This document shows, piece after piece, positions 38,850 through 46,961 of a DNA stretch of 64,000 bases (within the stretch, counting starts at the first letter, position 1; every line of letters starts with the position of its first letter). Position numbers and translations under genes: made by a program. The notes under the pieces are model-generated. The model made no database searches and was not told where the DNA came from. It saw nothing but the letters and a program-made list of their open reading frames with translations. Location: NCBI RefSeq assembly GCF_014207635.1, contig NZ_JACHIE010000001.1, forward strand, positions 644,834 through 708,833. The letters are read 5' to 3'. The DNA comes from Acetobacter lovaniensis. GTDB taxonomy: Bacteria > Pseudomonadota > Alphaproteobacteria > Acetobacterales > Acetobacteraceae.

Positions 38850-39956
38850 ATGAAAGCAGCCAGAGCCATGCCAGCCCCAGACATGCCGACGCATGACCAT
38901 ACGGACCATTCGGGCTGCACAGGCCATACCGCCCCTTCGCCCTGCACACATGAGCATGAGCATGAGCATGAGCATGAGCATGAGCATGAGCATGAGCATG
39001 AGCATGAAGGTAACGGGGCGGCCTGCACGCACAAGCACGGATTTGGCCACCACCACGTGCACACGCCTACCTCCTTTGGTACGGCTTTTGCCGTAGGAAT
39101 TGCCGTTAACTCGCTTTATCTGGTGGCGGAGGCGATATGGGGTGTTTATGCCCATTCGCTCTCGCTCATTGCCGATGCGGGGCATAATCTCTCAGACGTG
39201 CTCGCACTGGCCGCCGCGTGGCTGGCCGAGTACCTCTCCCGCAAAAGCCCGACCGTGCGCTTTACCTATGGGTTGCGCCGCTCCTCCATTCTGGCGGCAC
39301 TGGCCAATGCAATCATTCTCATGCTGGTCACTGGCGGCGTTGCGTGGGAGGCCATTCACCGCCTGATGCACCCCACCCCGGTTGCGGGCATGACCATGAT
39401 GGTGGTTGCAGGCATCGGTATTGTGGTAAACGGTGCCTCCGCCATGCTGTTTGCCGCCGGGCAGAAAGGGGATCTGAACATTCGAGGGACCTTTTTGCAC
39501 CTCATGGCCGATGCCCTGACATCCCTTGCCGTGGTTATTGCCGGGGGGATGGTGCTGCTGACCCATGTTGCATGGATAGACCCCGCCATAAGCCTTGCCA
39601 TTTCTGTTGTGGTGGTCCTGAGCACATGGTCCCTTCTGCGGGATTCGCTGGATATGGCGCTGGATGCCGTCCCGCGTGAGGTCGACCCCAGTGCAGTGGA
39701 AAGCTTTCTGCGCAGCACCCCCGGTGTTGCGGACCTGCATGACCTGCACATCTGGCCCATAAGCACGACCGAAACCGCCCTGACCGTGCATCTGGTCCGC
39801 AGCGCAGACGCCGCTGATGCGCAAAGCGATAGCCACCTGCTCGACACACTTGTCACCACTCTGCGCAAACGCTTTGGCATTGCCCACCCCACCGTGCAGA
39901 TGGAAACACAGGATTACGGCCCCACGTGCCACCTGTCTGACCCGCACACCGTCTAA
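38850..39956 (+). CDS. Cation diffusion facilitator with long His-Glu tail
   Basis: Proton-driven efflux of Zn2+ or a related metal. 368 aa. A His-rich cytosolic N-terminus (~13-72) includes ten consecutive His-Glu pairs (34-53) and HKHGFGHHHVH. Six membrane helices follow. Both halves of the metal site are present: His112-x3-Asp116 (GHNLSD) and His217-x3-Asp221 (HLMAD), the ZitB/CzcD Zn-type arrangement. A C-terminal ferredoxin-like cytosolic domain includes HDLHIWP. The start is uncertain within the first 12 residues. It is directly followed by a second CDF gene 20 bases downstream. Confidence 0.92.
   Translation: MKAARAMPAPDMPTHDHTDHSGCTGHTAPSPCTHEHEHEHEHEHEHEHEHEHEGNGAACTHKHGFGHHHVHTPTSFGTAFAVGIAVNSLYLVAEAIWGVYAHSLSLIADAGHNLSDVLALAAAWLAEYLSRKSPTVRFTYGLRRSSILAALANAIILMLVTGGVAWEAIHRLMHPTPVAGMTMMVVAGIGIVVNGASAMLFAAGQKGDLNIRGTFLHLMADALTSLAVVIAGGMVLLTHVAWIDPAISLAISVVVVLSTWSLLRDSLDMALDAVPREVDPSAVESFLRSTPGVADLHDLHIWPISTTETALTVHLVRSADAADAQSDSHLLDTLVTTLRKRFGIAHPTVQMETQDYGPTCHLSDPHTV
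38949..39002 (+). repeat. In-frame hexanucleotide repeat, nine copies of CATGAG
   Basis: Nine perfect tandem copies (54 bp), followed by one CATGAA variant, encode the His-Glu run of the CDF protein. Unit length six keeps the frame whatever the copy number. Confidence 0.97.
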
Positions 39957-39976
39957 CACCAGATAAACAAGAGCCT

Positions 39977-40933
39977 ATGCCCGAACTCCCGCTCCCCGGA
40001 AGTAACCGGGGCCTTGCCGTTGTCAGCCTGTTTGTCAGCCTTGTGGCGCTGGGGCTCAAATATGCAGCCTTTGCCGTAAGCGGCAGCGTTGCCCTGCATG
40101 CAGATGCCATAGAAACCATTATCAACGTGGTCGCCGCCGCAGGGGGGCTATGGGCGTTAAGCGTTGCAGAGCGCCCGGCGGACCACAACCATACCTATGG
40201 CCACTACAAGGCGGAGTATCTGTCCGCCGTGGCCGAGGGCACGCTGGTGGTCATTACCGCATTTGTGATTGGGCGCGAGGCCGTGGAAGGTTGGCTGAAC
40301 CCCCACCCCGCACTGGCGCCATGGAACGGCCTGCTGCTGAACGGGGCGGCAACCTGCGTTAATCTGGGCTGGGGGCTGATCATGCTCCGTGCCGGGCAGG
40401 CCCGCCATTCCCCCGCCCTTATTGCCGGGGGGCAGCATGTACTGTCCGATGTATGGACGGGTGTGGCCCTTGTGGCCGGTGTTGCGCTGATCCCCCTGCT
40501 GGGCTGGCCACAACTGGATGCGGTTCTGGCCGGGCTGGTGGCCCTGAACGTGCTGCGGGTTGGCTGGGAAGTCATGCGGGACTCCATTGCCGGGCTGATG
40601 GACGAAGCCCCGGACACCCAGACACTGGGCGAAATCGGCGCAATTATTACGGCCAACGGACATGGAGCCATTCAGGCGCATGATATCCGCACCCGCATTG
40701 TGGGGGCCATGACATTCCTTGAGTTCCATCTGGTCGTTCCGGGCACCATGAGCGTAAAGGTCGCGCATGACATCTGCGACCGCATTGAACACGCCCTGCG
40801 CGCGCATATGGGCAGCACGCTGGTCCATATTCATATAGAACCGGAAACCTGCGCCAAGCACGATCATACGGTCCTGAACATCCCCTCCACAGGGACATCC
40901 CCCGTCAGCTTCGGTTCTTCAGCAGAAAAATAA
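39977..40933 (+). CDS. Second cation diffusion facilitator, ExxxN-type
   Basis: 318 aa, six helices. The first metal pair reads Glu46-x3-Asn50 (HADAIETIIN) instead of His/Asp-x3-Asp, while the second is His-x3-Asp (HVLSD). The GHYKAEYLSAVAEG loop and a C-terminal cytosolic domain with HDIRTR and HIHIEPE are present. Metal specificity therefore probably differs from its neighbour. 20 bases separate it from the upstream CDF gene, so they are cotranscribed by inference. Confidence 0.88.
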   Translation: MPELPLPGSNRGLAVVSLFVSLVALGLKYAAFAVSGSVALHADAIETIINVVAAAGGLWALSVAERPADHNHTYGHYKAEYLSAVAEGTLVVITAFVIGREAVEGWLNPHPALAPWNGLLLNGAATCVNLGWGLIMLRAGQARHSPALIAGGQHVLSDVWTGVALVAGVALIPLLGWPQLDAVLAGLVALNVLRVGWEVMRDSIAGLMDEAPDTQTLGEIGAIITANGHGAIQAHDIRTRIVGAMTFLEFHLVVPGTMSVKVAHDICDRIEHALRAHMGSTLVHIHIEPETCAKHDHTVLNIPSTGTSPVSFGSSAEK

Positions 40934-41029
40934 ACAGAAAACCATCATAAAAGACGGTAATGTCTTTCTTCTGCCGCATGAAATGTTAAACTGGGTCGCA
41001 TCTTTTTTCTTTTATGCAAGAGATGCCTC

Positions 41030-42406
41030 ATGCCCTCCGCGAGCGTGATACCCACTGCAGAGTCCCTGCGCCATCTGCGTGAACACGCCAAAGCTGGCAC
41101 CGTAAGCTGGCGACGCAAGCTTATTTACTGGTCGGGGGCGGTTCTGGTTGGTGTGGTCGCCGTAGCCTTCGCCGGGCTGGCGGACAGGGCAGCCCATGTG
41201 CGCACCATTCTTGTGCATATCAACCCCTGGCTGATGCTGCTGGTGACCCCGCTGGGGCTGGCACTTTCTACCTGGCTGACCCGCACATGGTTCCGCGGCG
41301 CGCAGGGCAGCGGCATTCCGCAGGCCATTGCCTGCATGCACCTGCAGGACATGACCATTGTGGACAAGGTTCTGGCCCTGCGGATTGCACTGGCCAAAAT
41401 CTGCCTGACCTGCCTTGGCCTGCTCTGTGGCGCCTCCATCGGGCGCGAAGGGCCAACCGTGCAGGTGGGGGCGTCCATCATGCACACGGTGGGCCGCCTT
41501 GCGGGCCTGACCGATGTGACCAAGCAGCGCGCCCTGATCAAGGCTGGCGGGGCTGCCGGGGTCGCGGCCGCCTTTAACACCCCACTTGCTGGTATTGTGT
41601 TTGGCATAGAAGAACTGGCCCACTCCTTTGAGCAGCGCACCAGCGGCACCATGCTGACCTGCGTGATTATTTCCGGCGTGACCGCCATTGCCCTTGTGGG
41701 GAACTACACCTATTTCGGCCACACCTATTCCGCCGTGCCGGTTGGAACAAGCTGGCTGGCCGTGGTGGTCTGCGGGGTTATGGGGGGGCTGTGCGGGGGC
41801 ATGTTCTCGGCCCTTCTGGTCCGCATTTCCCGCGGGATTCCGGGGGCATTCGGGCGGTTTATCAGCCTGCGCCCTGTTCTGTTCGCCGCGTTGTGCGGGC
41901 TGGCGCTGGCCATAATCGGCCTGCTTTGCGGCGGCATGACCTATGGCACGGGCTACATGCAGGCACGTGACATTATTATGGGCTCCGACCAGTACCCGGC
42001 CTCGTTCTTTCTGTTCAAGCTGCTGGCCACCCTTATTTCCTACTGCTCGGGTATCCCCGGTGGGCTGTTCGCGCCTTCGCTCTCTGTCGGGGCGGGCATG
42101 GGTGGGTGGATCGCGCATTTTCTGCCCCACACCACGCCCGGTGCCGTGGTGCTGCTGGGCACGGTGGCCTACTTTGCCGCGGTCACCCAGTCCCCCCTGA
42201 CCGCAACCGTTATTGTGATGGAAATGTGCGATAACCAGCAGATCACGCTGGCACTTATGGCCAGTGCCTTTCTGGCCTTTGGGATTTCACGCGCATTGTG
42301 CAGCCATGCCCTTTATGGCGCGCTGGCCGTGCGGTTCCTGCGTTCCACCGCCCCCAAACAAAAACCCCAGTCCCTTACAAACACCACGGACACACACGAA
42401 AACTAG
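41030..42406 (+). CDS. ClC-type chloride channel/antiporter
   Basis: 458 aa. The three anion-selectivity motifs are present: GSGIP (93-97), GREGP (138-142, with gating Glu140) and GGLFAPSL near 360. A second glutamate pair (194-195, FGIEEL) matches the internal proton-path Glu of Cl-/H+ antiporters, so it is probably an exchanger rather than a channel. Exchangers of this kind support acid resistance, which suits an acetic acid producer (inference). No CBS domains. Confidence 0.92.
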   Translation: MPSASVIPTAESLRHLREHAKAGTVSWRRKLIYWSGAVLVGVVAVAFAGLADRAAHVRTILVHINPWLMLLVTPLGLALSTWLTRTWFRGAQGSGIPQAIACMHLQDMTIVDKVLALRIALAKICLTCLGLLCGASIGREGPTVQVGASIMHTVGRLAGLTDVTKQRALIKAGGAAGVAAAFNTPLAGIVFGIEELAHSFEQRTSGTMLTCVIISGVTAIALVGNYTYFGHTYSAVPVGTSWLAVVVCGVMGGLCGGMFSALLVRISRGIPGAFGRFISLRPVLFAALCGLALAIIGLLCGGMTYGTGYMQARDIIMGSDQYPASFFLFKLLATLISYCSGIPGGLFAPSLSVGAGMGGWIAHFLPHTTPGAVVLLGTVAYFAAVTQSPLTATVIVMEMCDNQQITLALMASAFLAFGISRALCSHALYGALAVRFLRSTAPKQKPQSLTNTTDTHEN

Positions 42407-42522
42407 GCTTTTTACACGCCACGGAAGCTCCGGTTATGGCGCGGCGGAGCCATGCCTCTCTGGTTTCTCATAATCTGGCGTCCTATATGAAAAGCACGAT
42501 TGTTGAATTGGAGGCTTACCCT

Positions 42523-43530
42523 ATGTCTGACGCATCCCTCGCGCCGGAAAATGCTGCCACAAGCACGCCCGATACCCGTGTGCCCGTTACGGTGCTGACC
42601 GGCTTTCTGGGCGCGGGCAAAACCACCTTGCTCAACCATATCCTGACCGCCGAACACGGGCGCAAATACGCCGTGGTCATTAACGAATTTGGCGAACTGG
42701 GCGTGGACAACGATCTGGTTGTGGACGCGGACGAAGAAGTGTTCGAAATGAACAACGGCTGCATCTGCTGCACCGTACGGGGCGATCTGATCCGTATTCT
42801 GAACGGGTTGATGAAGCGCCGCGGCAAGTTTGACGGCATTATTGTGGAAACCACCGGCCTTGCCGCCCCCGCCCCCGTGGCCCAGACTTTTTTTGCCGAC
42901 GAAGACGTGCGCGAAAAAGCAAAACTGGACGCGGTCGTTACGGTTGTGGATGCCTTTAACTTCCTGAGCACACTGGCCGAAAGCTCCGAAGCGCGCGAGC
43001 AGGTGGCCTTTGCCGATGTGATTATCCTCAACAAGACCGATCTGGTGGATGCAGGCCAGATTGCCCAGATTGAGGCCGCCATTCGCAAGATCAATGCTTC
43101 GGCCCCCATCCACCATGCCCAAAAGGGCAATGTGCGCCTGACCGATGTGCTGGACCGTGGCGGGTTTGATCTGGCCCGTGTGCTGGAAAACACCCCTGAT
43201 TTTCTTGAACATCCCGAACACCACCATGAGGAAGACATTTCCAGCGTGTCCCTTCAGGTCAGGCAGCCGCTGGATGCGGGGCGTTTTCAGGCATGGATCA
43301 GCGCCCTGTTGCAGGAAAAAGGGGCAGACATGCTGCGCACCAAGGGGATTCTGGACTTTGCAGGCCAGCCCGAACGCTTTGCGTTTCAGGCCGTGCACAT
43401 GATGGCCGATGGCAACGCCATTGGCCCATGGAAGGATGGTGAAACCCGGGAGAGCCGTCTGGTCTTTATTGGCCGCAATCTGAACAGGCCACAGCTCCGC
43501 CGTGGGCTTGAAAGCTGCATTGCAGCATGA
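42523..43530 (+). CDS. COG0523 GTPase, CobW/metallochaperone-like
   Basis: 335 aa from ATG 42523, preceded by GGAGG. Walker A GFLGAGKT (27-34), the metal motif Cys80-x-Cys82-Cys83 (GCICC), the G4 loop LNKTD, and a C-terminal CobW_C domain with HPEHHHEED ahead of it. These GTPases deliver or sense Zn or insert metals into apo-enzymes. Its stop overlaps the ATG of the WD40 gene (ATGA, 43527-43530). Together with two CDF exporters upstream it looks like part of a zinc/metal homeostasis block. Confidence 0.9.
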   Translation: MSDASLAPENAATSTPDTRVPVTVLTGFLGAGKTTLLNHILTAEHGRKYAVVINEFGELGVDNDLVVDADEEVFEMNNGCICCTVRGDLIRILNGLMKRRGKFDGIIVETTGLAAPAPVAQTFFADEDVREKAKLDAVVTVVDAFNFLSTLAESSEAREQVAFADVIILNKTDLVDAGQIAQIEAAIRKINASAPIHHAQKGNVRLTDVLDRGGFDLARVLENTPDFLEHPEHHHEEDISSVSLQVRQPLDAGRFQAWISALLQEKGADMLRTKGILDFAGQPERFAFQAVHMMADGNAIGPWKDGETRESRLVFIGRNLNRPQLRRGLESCIAA

Positions 43531-44588
43531 GCGCGACTCAGGAAACCCTTCTGCGCGGGCTGATTGAAAAGCGCGGCGCCTTCCGGCAGGTCGAGGGAGA
43601 AATTACGAGCTGCGTTGCCTCGCGCGATTCCAGCCGGTTCGCCTTTACCACGGGTGAAGGGGACGTGGTGGTCGCCCACCGGCATGACCTGACTGCCCCC
43701 AATGCGTGGGCAACCTACGCGGTGCATGACGGGCCAGTACTGGCCCTCTCCCCCGATACACTGGCAGACAGTTTTTTAACCGGCGGGGATGATGGCCGCC
43801 TGTGCCGCCTTGACCCTGCGGGCGAAATTGAAGAACTGGCCAAAACCCGCCGCTGGGTAGAGCACATTACCACATTTGTCAGCGACAAAAGCACCCTGAT
43901 CGCTGCGGCATCGGGCAAGAATGTGGAACTGCGCGACGCCACGGGCCGCACAATTATCCGCACGTTTGAACACCCCACCACCGTTGGCGGTATTGCGTTT
44001 GACCCCAAGGGCAAGCGCCTTGCCGCATCGCACTATAATGGTGTGTCGCTGTGGTTCACCCAGTCCAAGGATGGCAGTGCCCGGCTGCTGGAATGGAAAG
44101 GCAGCCATCTGGGCATTGCCATGCACCCGAATGGGGATGCGGTGGTAACCGCCATGCAGGAAAACGACCTGCACGGCTGGCGGCTGGCAGACGGGCACAA
44201 TATCCGCATGAGTGGCTACCCGAGCAAGGTACGCTCCATGTCTTTTTCCAGCAATGGCAAATGGCTGGCCACCAGTGGTGCGGACGTTGTGGTGATGTGG
44301 CCGTTCTTTGGCGGCGGCCCCATGGGCAAACCCCCGGCAGAACTCCCAGGCGCAGGGGGCGCATTGTGCACCCGCGTTGCCTTCCACCCATCGCAGGAAG
44401 TTGTGGCTGCGGGCTTTGCCAATGGCACGGTTGTGATGATAGAGCCCACGACCCAGCGCGTACTTCCTGTATCCTTGGGGCAGGCTGGCGCTGTTACCGC
44501 GCTGGCTTACAGCCCGGATGGCTGCACACTGGGCTTTGGCACCGAAGATGGGGTGATCGGGCTGCTGGACCTGTCCAGCGCAACCTGA
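43527..44588 (+). CDS. WD40-repeat protein coupled to the COG0523 GTPase
   Basis: 353 aa, cytosolic beta-propeller made of about six or seven WD-like blades (for example GPVLALSPDTLADSFLTGGDDGRLCRLD, VGGIAFDPKGKRLAASHYNGVSLW, VRSMSFSSNGKWLATSGADVVVMW, VTALAYSPDGCTLGFGTEDGVIGLLDL). No signal peptide, no enzyme motif. Its ATG overlaps the GTPase stop. Likely a partner or scaffold for the GTPase (inference). Confidence 0.85.
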   Translation: MSATQETLLRGLIEKRGAFRQVEGEITSCVASRDSSRFAFTTGEGDVVVAHRHDLTAPNAWATYAVHDGPVLALSPDTLADSFLTGGDDGRLCRLDPAGEIEELAKTRRWVEHITTFVSDKSTLIAAASGKNVELRDATGRTIIRTFEHPTTVGGIAFDPKGKRLAASHYNGVSLWFTQSKDGSARLLEWKGSHLGIAMHPNGDAVVTAMQENDLHGWRLADGHNIRMSGYPSKVRSMSFSSNGKWLATSGADVVVMWPFFGGGPMGKPPAELPGAGGALCTRVAFHPSQEVVAAGFANGTVVMIEPTTQRVLPVSLGQAGAVTALAYSPDGCTLGFGTEDGVIGLLDLSSAT

Positions 44589-44680
44589 ACCGGGCAAAAC
44601 CACTCCTCTGCCACTGCCCGCCCGCCAGCCAGCCAGCCACGCTGTGCCGTGGCATAGACAGACAACATACCGCAAAACAG

Positions 44681-44707
44681 CCTCCCCCTCAGGCCAAAAG
44701 GGGGAGG
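44681..44707 (+). promoter_or_regulatory. Perfect 9-bp hairpin in the ndh leader
   Basis: CCTCCCCCT (44681-44689) and AGGGGGAGG (44699-44707) around a nine-base loop, ending 17 bases before the ndh start. No U-run follows. A GGGGGAGG strand just upstream could also act as ribosome-binding sequence, so the hairpin may sequester it. Confidence 0.4.
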
Positions 44708-44724
44708 CAGAGGACAGGAATGAT

Positions 44725-46008
44725 ATGACAAACAGGTTCCGGCTCGTGATTATTGGTGGAGGCGTTGCCGGTCTGGCCCTGGCGACCCGCCTGGGCAACA
44801 CGCTCGGCCGCTCCGGCAGGCTGGAAATCACGCTGGTGGACAAAGGCTTCAGCCATGTGTGGAAACCCATGCTCCACTGCTTTGCCGCGGGAACCGCCCG
44901 GAACGAAAACGACCGGATTACATTTGTCTCCCACGCAGCGGCTCACGGCTTCCGCTTCTGTTATGGCGAGATTGCGCATCTGGACCGGGCCAACAGGCGC
45001 ATCACCCTTGCCCCGCTGATGGAAGAAAACAACCAGCTTCTGCTTGAAGAACGGCATCTGGATTACGATGCCGTGGTGTTCGCCATTGGCAGCCGCGCCA
45101 ATGACTTTGGCACCCCCGGTGTGGTGGAACACTGCATGTTCCTCGACAACGTGGTTGAGGCCAATCATTTTAACGAACGCTTCCGCCATGCCATTATTCA
45201 GGCCTATGGTCGTGGCACGCCGGTCGATATTGCCATTGTGGGCGGTGGAGCAACCGGCGTGCAGCTGGCTGCGGAGCTGCACAAGGCGCTCGACATTGGC
45301 GCATTGTACAACTTTACCCCGGTCACGCCGGAAATGCGCGTAACCCTGCTGGAAGCCGGGCCGCGCATTCTACCCGCCTTTCCGCAGAATGTCTCGGACG
45401 CGGCCCAGAAGCAGCTTGAAGCCCTGAACATTGCCGTACGCACCAACACCATGGTCAGCGGCGCGGACGAAAACGGGTTCATTCTTAAGGATGGCAGCCG
45501 TGTTAACGCGCAGTTCCGCGTCTGGGCCGCAGGCGTTAAAGCGCCGGATGTCACGCGGGATATGGACGGGCTGGATTACCAGCGTGGCGGGCAGCTTACC
45601 GTGCAGGCCAACCTGCAAAGCACGGTGGACGAGCATGTGTTTGCCATGGGTGACTGCTCCTTTATCAAGGATGCGCCAGTGGCCCCCACGGCACAGGTGG
45701 CCCGCCAGCAGGCCCACCATCTGGCCCGCCACCTGCCGGGCTACATCTTTAACAAAAAGCCTGTGCCGGACTTCCACTTCCGTAACCGGGGAGCCATTGT
45801 TGCCCTTGGAGACTATAACGGCTGGGGCGCATTTGCCGATGGCAAGACTTTTGGCGGCGGGTTTTTAAATGGCCTGAGCGCACGCCTTGGGCATATGGCC
45901 CTTTACCGGCAGCATCAGTTTGAACTGCATGGCCCCTTCCGTGGTGCCATTGCCTGCTTTACGGACTGGCTGGACGGTTTTGTGCGCCCCTCCGTACGCA
46001 TGGACTAG
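44725..46008 (+). CDS. ndh: Type II NADH:quinone oxidoreductase
   Basis: 427 aa single-subunit, non-pumping NADH dehydrogenase, peripheral on the inner membrane, feeding ubiquinone. FAD loop GGGVAG (11-16), second NADH loop GGGATG (in IVGGGATGVQLAAEL), FAD motif AMGDCSF, and a C-terminal amphipathic region (GHMALYRQHQFELHGPFRG) typical for membrane binding. Start at 44725 gives the family opening; a longer in-frame reading to 44644 is rejected. Together with Gcd and DadA it feeds the same quinone pool. Confidence 0.92.
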   Translation: MTNRFRLVIIGGGVAGLALATRLGNTLGRSGRLEITLVDKGFSHVWKPMLHCFAAGTARNENDRITFVSHAAAHGFRFCYGEIAHLDRANRRITLAPLMEENNQLLLEERHLDYDAVVFAIGSRANDFGTPGVVEHCMFLDNVVEANHFNERFRHAIIQAYGRGTPVDIAIVGGGATGVQLAAELHKALDIGALYNFTPVTPEMRVTLLEAGPRILPAFPQNVSDAAQKQLEALNIAVRTNTMVSGADENGFILKDGSRVNAQFRVWAAGVKAPDVTRDMDGLDYQRGGQLTVQANLQSTVDEHVFAMGDCSFIKDAPVAPTAQVARQQAHHLARHLPGYIFNKKPVPDFHFRNRGAIVALGDYNGWGAFADGKTFGGGFLNGLSARLGHMALYRQHQFELHGPFRGAIACFTDWLDGFVRPSVRMD

Positions 46009-46061
46009 ACACATCCCCTTCCCCCATTTTTTTAACGGGAAAGGGCCATGACATGCGGGGG

Positions 46062-46088
46062 AAAAACTCTGATAATATCAGGGTTTTT
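46062..46088. terminator. Bidirectional terminator-like hairpin
   Basis: AAAAACTCTGATA and TATCAGGGTTTTT pair (one G-T) around a single-base centre, with A- and T-runs at the ends. It overlaps the stop codon of the hydrolase gene and follows ndh by ~54 bases. Confidence 0.6.
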
Positions 46089-46899
46089 CACACGCATATA
46101 AAAAATCCCTTACCAGTGCATTAACCGTAGCCGCCTGCTCTATATGGGGCAGGTGGCCGGTACGGGCCAGAAAATGGCAGTTATCCTGCACAGGGATCCC
46201 CTGTGCCTGCGTGGCGGGCAATACCTGATCTGCCTCCCCCCAGATAATCTGCACGGGGCATGGCGGATTATTGAGCAGCGGGCGCAGGTTATTGGCCTGC
46301 TCACCATGGGGGAAGCAGGTCTGCGCAATAGCGCGCAACGCAGCCCGTGCCCCCGGCACTGCGCGGGCCTCCACCAAAAATTCCGCAACCTTGCGCCCGA
46401 TCAGCTTGGGATCATACACAGCCATGGCCATGGCCTGCGCCATATCCGCCGCAGTGCTGGCCTCCACAAAGCGGGTCATGAACGCCATGTTGACCGTGCG
46501 CCCCAACCCTGCCGGGGCCAGCAGGGACAGGCTGGCAACCCGTGCGGGAACACTCTCCAGCAAGGACAGAGCAATACCACCGCCCAGCGAGTGCCCCAGA
46601 ACATGAGCTTTGCTCACCCCCAACCCGTCCAGCGTCAGGGCTGTAACCTGCGCCAGACGCGCCAGTGTGGGGGCTTGAACCAGAGCACTGGACTGGCCAT
46701 GCCCGGGCAGGTCAAACGCAATAACCCGCCTGTGGGCCGCCTGCACCTGCTGGGTGAGCTGCCAGTTGGTTGCACTGCCACCAAAGCCATGCACCAGCAG
46801 CAGCGGCAGGCCCGGCCCCTCCCCCATCTGGCGGACATGCACGGTCTGCTCGCCCAGCCGGAGCAGGAAGGATTGTGTCTGAACGGCCTGTTTTGTCAT
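46078..46899 (-). CDS. Alpha/beta-fold hydrolase (AcoC-like C-terminal type)
   Basis: 273 aa. LLLVHGFGGSATNWQLT, nucleophile Ser104 in GHSLGG, Asp in WGEADQVLP, and His in ARTGHLPHIE. The catalytic triad is complete. Similar hydrolase domains are found fused to lipoyl domains in AcoC, but no lipoyl domain is present here. Ester or thioester substrate unknown. It lies 62 bases downstream of the TonB receptor gene on the same strand. Confidence 0.85.
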   Translation of the reverse strand: MTKQAVQTQSFLLRLGEQTVHVRQMGEGPGLPLLLVHGFGGSATNWQLTQQVQAAHRRVIAFDLPGHGQSSALVQAPTLARLAQVTALTLDGLGVSKAHVLGHSLGGGIALSLLESVPARVASLSLLAPAGLGRTVNMAFMTRFVEASTAADMAQAMAMAVYDPKLIGRKVAEFLVEARAVPGARAALRAIAQTCFPHGEQANNLRPLLNNPPCPVQIIWGEADQVLPATQAQGIPVQDNCHFLARTGHLPHIEQAATVNALVRDFLYACEKP

Positions 46900-46961
46900 G
46901 CCGCCATCATGCCCTGTTTGCCCTCAATGGGCCAGATTGCAGGCCATGGCTTTTGCAGCCG

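Noticed and set aside
38949..39002. CRISPR-like array
   Set aside because: The unit is six bases, in-frame and without spacers; it encodes a His-Glu run.
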